Shown piece by piece: positions 44,233 to 54,107 of a stretch of 64,000 bases of DNA. The position numbers were made by a program, and so were the translations under genes. The stretch is taken from NCBI GenBank assembly GCA_014529385.2, contig CM043971.1, positions 55,103,209 through 55,167,208 of the forward strand. The letters are read 5' to 3'. Position 1 is the first letter of the stretch, and each line of letters begins with the position of its first letter. A model generated the notes under the pieces. The model made no database searches. It saw only the letters and a program-made list of their open reading frames with translations, and was not told where the DNA came from. Source of the stretch: Adiantum capillus-veneris (lineage: Eukaryota > Streptophyta > Polypodiopsida > Polypodiales > Pteridaceae).

Positions 44233-47016
44233 TTGTATCAATTGAGAAATGATCATGTTTTAAGACTATGCATCAATCCTGAGGAATATAATATATATCT
44301 GCGCGAAGCACATGTTCAGGAATGTGCATTTCATTGTTCAAAAAGGAACACATATAGGAATTTGTTACAATTGGGAGTCTATTGGCCAGGAATGAAAGAA
44401 AGCGTACATGAATATGTCACTGTATGTATTGTATGTTCATCAAAACCGCCAGCAGAGTATTCGACATTATATCAGATAATGATAGCTCCGGAATGGAGTC
44501 AATATATTGTTGAATATCTCACAAATAGAACTTTCCCAGAAGGAACGTCAAAAGCTCGTCAGAAATCTGTAGAGACAAAAGCTAGAGATTACGCTTTCAT
44601 AGGAGATCAACTCTATAAGAGAGGTAAAGACAACCAGCTTAGGATTTGTGCATCAGAGTCTGAGTATGTGATAATCCTGGAGCAAGCTCATGGAGGAGTA
44701 GGAGGAGGCCATTTCTCAGGCGATAAGACAGCAAAACTTGTCTTAGCCGCAGGAATATGGTGGCCAACATTACATATGGACGCTGAGGAATACGTTAAAC
44801 GGTGTGATGACTGTCAGCGGACCAAAGTACCACTTAAAAGAGATGATATGCCGCTTAGACCAATGATGGGGGCAAGAGCTTTTGCAAAATGGGGGATTGA
44901 TTATGTCGGACCCATTTCACCTCCTGCATATAAGACTCATGCACAATACATCGTTGTGGCTACAGACTATCTAACAAAGTGGGTCGAAGCAAAGGCAACT
45001 CAAAAAGCAGATGCCAGGACCACGACACAATTTCTATATGAATACGTCTTTGTACGATATGGATTGCCAATAGAAATTGTGAGTGATCGAGGCACACATT
45101 TTATAAATGAAGTGATAAAGATCCTTCTAGATGAATTCATGGTAATCCATAGGAAATCAGCCCCGTATCATCCACAAGCAAATGGACAAGCTGAAGCAAC
45201 AAACAAAACCATATGCACGGTCCTTACGAAGATTGTATCTGAGTCGAGAACTGACTGGGACCAGAAGTTGCATTCAACATTATGGGCATATAGGGTAGCA
45301 TATAAAACATCAATAGGAACGACCCCATATAACATGGTTTTTGGGCTAAATGCTATCTTACCAATAGAATTCTTGATTTCAACCTTAAGGGTGGCTAAGG
45401 ATCTAGAGTGGACAGGGCACGAGCTTTCTGATAGAATAGATGACCTGGAAAAGCTAGACGAGCTTCGCCTAAAAGCAGTAGCTTCTATCTACGCTCAAAA
45501 AAGGCGACAAAAGGAATTTTTTGATAAGCATGTGAGGACTAAAGAGTTTAAGGTTGGGGACTATGTCCTAGTTTACACTCTGAAACAGCATGCTAAGAAG
45601 CTTAAAAAGCGAGGGATGGGACCTCTAGTGATTAAAGATCTATCACCAAGTGGAGCTGTCAAGCTTGCTACATTAGACGGAGAAGAAATGCCCAATTGGA
45701 TTAGTGGATGCAGAGTGAAAAAGTATCTTTTGCCGCTAACCCAAGACATGCTTCTCAAAATACATCAAGAAAAGCTACGTGCCCAGAAAAAGAAAAAGAT
45801 TGTGGAGGACGCGCAAGCCGAGGCGAAGGAAAGAATGGAGAAAAGAAGACTACTGCGTCAGAAACAGCGCAATGAAGGAGCAATACCAATAAACGCAGTC
45901 AGTATAACAGAAATGGATAATGACAAAGAAGAACCCATCATTGAATGCAAAGTAGGAACCAACCAAATCAAAGCCAGAGCACTATTGGATTCAGGAGCTC
46001 AAACTAACCTACTTTCACTCAGTTTGTATAGACAATTGACAAATGACACTAAATTACAAACTGCCAAGCAAGAGTTAAGAAGTTACTCTGAGAATTCAAT
46101 CAAAACTGTCGGATGCACAGTTTTACATATACAGATTAACCAGTATGTGTATCCTCATATGTTTTACGTGGTTAAAGACCAAGCTACACAACATCCATTA
46201 TTGCTAGGACAACCATGGCAGAAGCAATACAATGCAATGATTGACTGGAGTTCTAAATCAGTGCTTATCAAATACGAAGGTGAAAGTCAATCAGTTAAGT
46301 TCACCAAAGGAGAAGAGCCAACTCCAAAGGAGGAATCCAAGAACAAAGGTAAACAACAACCAAAGAAAAAGAAGAAGCAATGGCAACCAAAAGTTTCTAT
46401 ACAACCGGATTACTCTTCGACGAGGAATTCTCAACAGTGGATAAGGAAGACAAGCAATAATATAACAGCTCAACCTTGGGAAAAAACGGAGTCAAAGTTG
46501 GTATGGAGACCAAAAAAGGTTGTGCCAGAGAACACAAAGGTGGAAAAAAGAGTCTTCAATACCAGACAACAGAGTGATTCCAGACAATCAAGGACAGTGA
46601 AACAGATCTGGATTCCAAAGAAGTTCATGACGGCACAAAGCTATAGCAAGCAAATTTGGATCCCAAAGATTTGTAAACAGGAACTCCCTTCAGTACAATC
46701 AACGGAAACTCCTAGGTATTTCAAGTCGAGGAAATCAACACAAAGAACAAAGCAGGTTTGGGTCGCAAAGAGTTTGTGGTAAGCACAAGCGAAGCGGAAG
46801 CAGATTTGGATTGTGAAAAAGAACAACAAGGTAAAGAAGAATCCATCAACTGATTGTACTACCGAAGTGCCAAAACCAACCCAAAACCCGACCACTAATC
46901 CTTCAATCAAACAAAGAGCAGCTTTATTGGAAAGACTGTTGTATCATCGCTCTACAATTGCATTGGGAACTTATGACCAAAACAACTACAATGCTTCGCC
47001 CACAGACACTTCATAG
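44233..47016 (+). CDS. Integrase-second protease-tail polyprotein of element F
   Basis: Open for 849 codons to TAA at 46780, then in the same frame to 47016. A first HHCC finger is H27-H34-C65-C68, a second is H153-H160-C191-C194, with identical internal spacing. The integrase triad D223, D285, E321 is intact with the D-35-E spacing. A C-terminal domain follows (V-G-D-Y-V-L-V-Y, G-P-L-V-I). Residues about 555-680 form a retropepsin-like domain: A-L-L-D586-S-G-A, L-L-L-G-Q-P-W at 656-662 and M-I-D-W at 669-672. The tail has repeats LVWRPK, QIWIPK (twice), QVWVAK and QIWIVK. A frameshift separates it from RNase H upstream (44116). Confidence 0.9.
45898..46300 (+). other. Second retropepsin-like domain (PR2) of element F
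   Basis: Lies after the integrase C-terminal domain and inside the same ORF. The order of motifs is that of clan AA aspartic proteases: a hydrophobic strand, D-S-G-A, N-L-L, then the flap region, and the late hydrophobic-Gly motif L-L-L-G-Q-P-W followed by I-D-W. It differs strongly from the PR1 of the same element. In element B the same place has N-T-C in place of D-S-G. If active it would supply the cleavage activity that PR1 (D-S-R) seems to lack. Confidence 0.8.
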
Positions 47017-48660
47017 TCGTCCGGGAGGACTCAGACTAGGAGGGGGGGAGGTATATAGGTATACAGGAGTTACAAAGCAGCTACAAGCGACAAAAACAAA
47101 GAAAAACAAAAATTATATTACAAGGGCAGTGTCTTACATGATTTTGCAATTTTTATGTTTGATTGCGGATATTGATAATATTTATGCCCTTATATACCTT
47201 GTTTTGCAACAAGAAGAGATCAAATGATGGATTTGGGTCTCTAGACGTGTAAATATCATTAAATAAGAGTGTTTTTGGAACTAAAAAGTGGAAAAAAGTG
47301 GTAATCCAAGTCCAGAAATCACAAATAAGTGTATATTCATATACACAGGGTTACCAGCTATTTATCGTGTATGTTTGGAATTTTTTGGCTTCAATTTGCT
47401 ATTTTTCTTTATTTTTTATAATTTTCTTAATGAAAGTAAAAGAAAAATAAAAAAGCAGGTGAAATGAGATCGGAAAAAAGAAAAGAATAGATGGTGATGA
47501 TCCTAATGACAAGGGCAACCCATTGTAAAAATTGAGTACAATTCGGGAAAAGTTGCGGAAAGTCCGAAATGACAGAATTTTGGCAAAGTGTACAGATTTC
47601 TCAGAAACAAGTCAAACAGAGTCCAAATTGAGAAATTTCAAATCCTAAAGTGCATTTCACAACGAGATAGGAGCACATGTCAAATTTGGTAACAAGTGAT
47701 CCGAGAAGTCCGAAGTTAAGTATTTTTCACATCACTTTCAAGCTCATTTCCACTATTACCTTCTTGGAGAAGAGCAGAGAGCCACAGGAGCACATATCTT
47801 CTACGACCTACTATGACTTCTACGAGAGCCCAGAGGACACCAGACATGAGAGGTAGACTCGTTGCCATAAGCTTTTGATGCTTATCATTAACTTTTGTCG
47901 CGAAAACTGACCAAAACCAAGAAACAAGAGCAGACGGGGAATGGGGAAGAATGCTAGGTAGGGGCACAACCGCCTAACCAAACCTTGCAAGAACTTATAG
48001 GAGGGTTACCCTAGTATAGAATATGGGTTTCTAACACTCAAAGCTCGAGAAAGAACGACTGGAAAAACCCTAGGTCAACAGAGCCTGCAAGAGGCAAACA
48101 TGAAAAAGTTGTCGAAACTACACAAAACTTCTCAGAAAGCTTAACAACATCAAGGGCAATGCAACCATGGAGTATCTCTAGGTTTGGACCACCAAAAGTA
48201 GGTCGGAACAACCGATTCGACTGCGAACACACAAAGCGTCATTTTGGCATAACGGCTGAAATTGACGACCGAATGAAATGAAACTTCACAAGCAGCTTCA
48301 AATATACATGGATGACTTATGTTTGCAAGCAAAACCCAAAAGAAAGCTGATTCACTTACCGATGGTGAAAAAGACGCTTTCGGGCAACCAAATGGAGAAA
48401 GATGGAGAACGGGGAGCCAAAGTCAAGTTCAACCAAATAGATGGCTTCACAACATATCCAATGAGCTTGAAATGTAACTCTCAAGAAGAAAAGTTGAAGA
48501 AATTCAACTCCAAGGCAAAAAAACGACTTCGGAGACTGAAATGCCTATAAGGGGGCTTTTTAGCTAAACTGATGACTTTTTAAGTTGAAAACTAGTTAGC
48601 AGGGCTTAGGGCACTAGCACAAAGCATTCTTTGCACAAAAAGACCAACATTTCAAGAAAA
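47017..48660 (+). other. Non-coding region between pol and the 3' palindromes of F
   Basis: A-rich and without long credible frames. It contains text similar to the 5' leader, such as CAAACAGAGT followed by CAAA near 47613 and 37137. At 48300-48322 there is a 23-bp exact copy of the RT active-site segment (43260-43282). It also holds scattered AAAAAGACGC words (for example 48367). Confidence 0.6.
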
Positions 48661-49668
48661 GACATCATACACGTATGATGTCTCACAGCATGAATTTCAC
48701 ATACATTTCAACATTTGAGTGCATAGCCTCATTCCACATGTTAATCACATCCTATGAACCAAGTATCATGAGAATTGGAGTTAGAAAACCCAAGGAAAAC
48801 CAAAAAGACGCAAAGTAGGCCATAAAATTGATTTTTGGTCCTAATTTTGTCAAAGTAACTCCAAACTCATTGAAACTTTGTAGGATTGTTGATTAACACA
48901 TCTACAAGCTATCTGGAACCAAAAAGCACCATTTTGACACAAAAGACATCATACGCGTATGATGTCTATTTGCACTTACAGAGCCAAAACTGCTCATTTG
49001 TCATCATACATCCATTATATATATCTAATACATGCTACATATGAAATTTGGAACCATTTGGTCAAGAGGATCACCCCAGTAGCCCAATTGAGGAAAATCC
49101 TTCACCTAAAGCCTATTTTTGGCCCAAATCCAACATACTCAAGTCCAAACCAAGATTTGAGTAGATATAGTCCTTCACTAGTACATGGGGAGTCCACAGA
49201 ACCAATCCCATGCAAAATTGATGGAAAAGACATCATACGCGTATGATGTCTCCAGAGCCATTTTTAGCCCAAAATCTATCCAAACTTCATAAATCCACTG
49301 AATAAGCCTGTCTAAAGCCAAATCCAAGCTTATAGAGAAATTTGGTCCAAAAATACACTAAAAGACATCATACGCGTATGATGTCTCACTATGTGATTTT
49401 GGCACCTCAGGGCTTCAACCACCAAACAGAAGTGATCTACATGCCCTTTGAAAGTGAACCACCAAGTTTTATCCAATTTGGATCATAAAATCCAATTCCC
49501 TTTCAAAATTTCGCCAAGAGCCGGAACTGGACTAAATTGGCCAAAACTTGACCAAATGGGATCCAAACTCAAATCCAAGCATATGATACTCATGTATACA
49601 TTATCAGCTACAAGCACAACCAATATGAAGTCATTTTGACACAAAAGACATCATACGCGTATGATGTC
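48661..49668 (+). repeat. 3' palindrome array of element F (five copies)
   Basis: The same 22-bp palindrome as in the leader: 48661-48682 (one change, CACG for CGCG), 48945-48966, 49229-49250, 49364-49385 and 49647-49668, the last four perfect. Spacings are 284, 284, 135 and 283 bp, nearly the same series as at the 5' end. The copies at 48945 and 49647 also share the preceding CATTTTGACACAAAA. AAAAAGACGC at 48802 and 49797 may be decayed half copies. Confidence 0.92.
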
Positions 49669-49835
49669 TCCAGCATGATTTTGAGCCCATTTTGCATATT
49701 TTTTCACCTACCTTGCATCCTTAGGCCCTGAATAGCTCATGTTTCAATTTTCAAGTCATTTGAATAGTTAAAAGCTTCATTTCGGCTTTCAGTACTAAAA
49801 AGACGCTAACTTTTGAAATTGGAGTTACAGGATCC

Positions 49836-52800
49836 ATGGATTCCGCCAAGTCATCGGCAACGAAGAGAAAAAGACCGACAATCAAAGATGCTCTTGCAGA
49901 AGCGGAACCCTTTGACATTCTAGAAGAAACCCTCAAGCCAACAAAAACTTGGGTGGAGGAAGCAGTATTGGAGAAAGAGGGAATAAAGATCTACCAGGGG
50001 ACTTTCAGAGATCCTCAAGGGCAAGCGGTGGATGTACCGATGATCCCACAGGAATTGGTAGACTATAGCAGGTCAGAAGACATCAGCAGGTACCTGGAAA
50101 GGGCAGACTTGCACAGTTTCTTCGCCTCGAGACCATCAGGTGTGGATACAAGAAGAGTGTACGAGTTGGCAACATCCATTCAGAAGGATGGAAAAGCCAC
50201 ATTGACAGCCATGGATGGAGAGAAAGTAGAAGTACAGATCACTCCATAGCTCATTGCAGACGCATTGAAGCTGCATAACAAAGGGAGCTCTGTCAGGGAA
50301 AGAAGGGAGGCCATAGAGTTCTATGGGCCCAAGAAACAGAATGCAACCTATGGAGATATGGCAGACCCAAGAGCGGCAACCCTTTGCCGACTGTACAACC
50401 AGTTCTCCATGTTTGCAGTAAAAGACCGCAAAAGTATACGACACCACCCCATGCCATTCCGACCACCATCACATGGGCATTAAAGAGCAATATGCCAAAA
50501 GAGGTGAATTACGCTCAACACATCCACGAGCAAGTAATTGCCATGCGCAACGAGAAGCCAAAGTACATAGGAGGAGCGAAAATTCTGACAAGAATAGCTT
50601 ATGAAGCTATTGGAGCTAGAGATCAGTGGCCAAAGGTTCCCTCCCAGAATGAGTGGCTTAGAGAAGCCGACGAGGAGGAAGAACAACCCGAAATATCCAA
50701 GAGGGCATCCACAAGAGCACGCCGGAAACTAGAAATAGTTTCAGAACCTGAAGAGGATGTGGACGAGCCGCTTAAGAAGAAAGTAAAGAAGAAGGTTGCT
50801 CCCAAGCAAACCAAAAGTCAGAAAGCGGCAATAATGGAAAGACTAGTGGAGCAGTTTAGAGCGGAAAGAGCTCTAAAGGGTGACTTTGAAGAAAAGTGGG
50901 TGCAAGACCTCGCTAAAGTTGGAACTAGCTCAGCCAGGCCACATATTGATCAATACGATCAATATATTAAAGCTTATGAGGAGTCAGAGGCTATTCTGGA
51001 GCAGCAACCTGTCGAGCCATACACTGAAGAGGAGGTACAGCAATTAAAACCTGAGCTGAAAAAAGACGACAAGGGGAAAAGGAAAGTAGATGAGTCTACT
51101 AAGCCTCAAGAGATAGAGGGGCAAGCCGACAAAGGGAAAGCCAAGGAAGCTGAGGACAGATATCCCTCTATGACTGATGTACCAAGCTTGAAGAAGACGG
51201 AAAAAATTGTGGAGGAGACCACAGTGGAGGTGGACACAGATGATTTGGAAAAGCCAGAGGCCGAGCACGAAAAGAAGATAGATCCAGTTCAGCAAAAGAG
51301 AAATGATTATGAGGATCTGGTAGCTATAGGATACAGCGAAGAAGAGGCCCTTGAGGCAGTTTATGGGATCACCCTACAAAAACAAGATGAACGGAGAGGG
51401 ACGGAGGAAAAGACAAAGAGTAAAAAAGAAAGTGAAGAGAAACTGGACGAACCGAACGTACTAGAAGAGCCAAAGCCAGTGGAGGTGGGGGCAGAAAGAG
51501 CTTTAGAGTTGACAGATGAAAATGAAAAAGACATGCACATGGTGCATGAATTGCTCAGCAAGATAAAAGAAAGGTCCAAGGCAAAGGAAGTAGAGATTGA
51601 GACAGCCAAACAAAGGGAAGCGGAGTTGCAGAGGAAATTAGAGAATGCTATGACTGAATCTGAAAGTCATAAAGCATCACTCTATGACACAGAAAACGAG
51701 AGAGACGGCTTGATACTCCAGCTAGCCGAGGCTTCAAGAGAAGTAACAAGTGCACAGGAAGCAAGGGAGCGGATAGAGGATGACTTGGAGGCGGCTAAGG
51801 ATGAGCTCATTGAGCTAAGGGAGAGAGTCGAGCTCCAAGAAAGAACAATCACTAGACTCAGGACTACCCCTAGAGCTAGCAGAGCAGGAACCGAACAAGA
51901 GGGAGTGGGGGAAGACCAGGTCCAGCTTTGGAAGACCAGGTCCGAAGCTTACAAAGAGAGCTGAGATTAGAGCAAGTGCAAAGGTTGCACATTGCGGAGG
52001 GATCATTGGCCGCAGAGGAGAGGCTCACATTAGAAAATCAAACACTAAGGACAGAGAATGAGGACCTCCGCAAACAGCTCCAAGATCTACAAGAGCAACA
52101 AAGAAGAGAGACAGAGACACCACACGAAGAATCAGGTGGAGCAGCCATAGAGCTACCAGAAACTGGAGAGGCAACCACAATTGAAGATCCAGCCCCAGCT
52201 CAAGAGGTGGCCTCGACTTCAAGAATCACTGAAGAAGAAGAACAAAGGCTCCATGACCAAATAGAAAAGTCAGCAAAGGAGAGTGCCAAGGCGGAAATGG
52301 AATGGGAGAGGAGACTCGTAATCTCCATTAGACTTCAGGGACTTGACACAAAAGTGCTCCATGAACAGTGGATGTAACCCAGCCTGCCTTTCCCTTTGAT
52401 GAAATTTGAAGTGATAAAGACGAAAAAGAGAATAGAGGAGGAGCAGTATGTCGCTCTTTACGAAGGCGACATCACAAAGGAGGAACAATCAAAGAAGATA
52501 GTAGATTCACAACCTAGATGGAGGAAAGGTTGGCTGAACAAATACCCAACCTACCTCATCTACTTGGTGGAGGCACCAAAGGAGATTCGGGAGGATTCAA
52601 CCTTCTGCCCGGTGCCAAGAGTCCGAAACTGGAAAGAGCATGGCAGGATTGCAGAAAAGAAGCCAAATTGGCTTAATTATCCCAAGATGCCAGGACCAAA
52701 GGCAGGAGAGAGAATAGGTAAAGCCTACATGGTGAAAACCCTAACGGGCACCATCAAGCTCTTTACTGGCTCTCCTGACCTTTCATGTCAGATGCTCAAG

Positions 52801-53115
52801 AAAATCTACAGGACTCTCTTAGCTTGCATTGAAGTGTTCGCGCCAGATAAAGCCACGACCTTGAGTCTACTATCGACGGCCGACACGGTGACTGATATGA
52901 TGTACGATCTTTCATTGCAGCCTTCTCCAAAAGTGTTACACCTCCTATACCAAAGGATTATGTTTTTGCCTAGCTTCCACATGCAAACATTCGAAGAAGC
53001 TTTCTACACCGGCTTTTTCACCCACGAAAGCAAAATATTCGGCCCAACCTTGACCATCGGCAACCTACGATACGAATCACATTTGCAGATGCTCAAGACG
53101 ACAGGACTTTATTGA
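49836..53115 (+). CDS. Long 3' ORF of element F, coiled-coil protein of unknown function
   Basis: ATG at 49836. The reading matter covers about 1,090 codons with two in-frame stops (TAG 50247, TAA 52375) and two frame changes (near 50430 and near 51950). The N-terminus is basic (K-R-K-R-P), followed by a globular region (to about 50640) with A-L-K-S-N-M-P-K-E and I-L-T-R-I-A-Y-E-A-I-G. A long Glu/Lys-rich coiled coil (50700-52330) and a C-terminal globular part (52396-53115) complete it. The globular N-part vaguely recalls the putative plant transposon protein domain found in Athila/Tat 3' ORFs. No membrane segment or signal peptide is seen. Confidence 0.65.
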
Positions 53116-53152
53116 CCAAGCATAAAAGTCATGTCAGGGACGACATGAACGC

Positions 53153-53164
53153 GGAGGGGGGGAG
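53153..53164 (+). promoter_or_regulatory. Polypurine tract of element F
   Basis: GGAGGGGGGGAG directly before the 3' LTR start TGTTGAG. Confidence 0.85.
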
Positions 53165-54102
53165 TGTTGAGCCAGCAGAGGATCACACCCACATTTTTGC
53201 TCACACTCATCATTTTGTAGCCATTGATTGTAATAAATGTCTTTTCGACATTAATTTTGATTTGAGCCATTCATTAAGTAACGGGACTCAATTGAGTTTC
53301 CAGCTTGTAATCCCGAAGTAATTTCACTTGCTGATGTAATTAGTTAGAGATGTTCTCACCTCCAAGGCTGAGGTATATAAGCCAAAGTTTTTGTAACCTA
53401 AGGGGGATTCAGATTATTAATCAAAGTGAGTTTTTGAGCGCCGTGACTGTGTCTGAGAGCGAGTGAGAGAGAGAGAGTCTTATCTACTTGCTACGCGAGC
53501 TACGGAGCGGCCATTGGAGAAGCGACACCGCCATTGTGTTAGCAACGGCGAGAGCTACGCACAGATACCAAGAGTGCACGCTATCGGCTTTTATGTGTGG
53601 TAAGTTCCTACAAGCTTCGGTGTGAGTTTTCTTCCAACTCGTGTGTCGAATGGAGCGTGCAGCATATCTATAGAACCACAACGTGTAGAGCTACACATTG
53701 GTACCGTCGGGGTCAAGTTTCGATCACCTGTATTTTTCGGCCTGTCTTCATACGCGTTTACCGCACGAAGTGGTTATAGGTTGATTTTGCAGTTCAAGTC
53801 TTTAGGGTGTTGTTCTTACTTAGTGAATAGACATCCCCTTGAGTTTGAGATCGATTCAATGATCCTAGATCCTGTTTCGTATAGCATTCGTTCGTAGTAC
53901 GGATTTCAGTCACTTGCGTATTTTAGAACTTAGATTTGATTTCCTTAGTAGCGATTGTCGTTAGAAGGTCGAGTAGGTGATTTGACACCCACCTAGTTGT
54001 TTCCATGCGCCTGCGGGTCAAGCTCCGTCCTCGTCTGACAAATTCTGTTGTTGGTTGAGTTCTCGCTATTTAGCTTCCGCTAGCGGCGTAACCGCCTTAA
54101 CA
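53165..54102 (+). repeat. 3' LTR of element F
   Basis: 938 bp, same ends and TATA box as the 5' copy. The target copy TCCAG follows at 54103-54107. Confidence 0.95.
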
Positions 54103-54107
54103 TCCAG

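Larger units (their letters stand above)
35056..54102 (+). mobile_element. Element F: 19-kb Athila-like Ty3/gypsy retrotransposon with a second protease
   Basis: LTRs TGTTGAGCC...TTAACA at 35056-35996 and 53165-54102, flanked by TCCAA on the left and TCCAG on the right. A tRNA-Asp primer site and a G-rich polypurine tract complete the structure. Genes: Gag-PR1, RT-RH, IN-PR2-tail and a separate 3' ORF of roughly 1,090 codons. Both untranslated regions carry the same 22-bp palindrome. Only a handful of stops and frameshifts are present and the LTRs are about 98% alike by eye, so it is the youngest large insertion here. Confidence 0.93.

Noticed and set aside
44116-44240. Second (archaeal-type) RNase H between RNase H and integrase of F, as in Tat elements
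   Set aside because: The gap is only about 120 bases and leads straight into the first HHCC finger.
36536-49668. Spaced palindromes as a CRISPR-like array
   Set aside because: Spacers of about 115-265 bp, plant retrotransposon context and no cas genes. The copies sit in the untranslated regions of one element.
49836-53115. 3' ORF of F as an envelope protein
   Set aside because: No signal peptide, membrane segment or furin-like site is visible. The coiled-coil text alone does not support an envelope.
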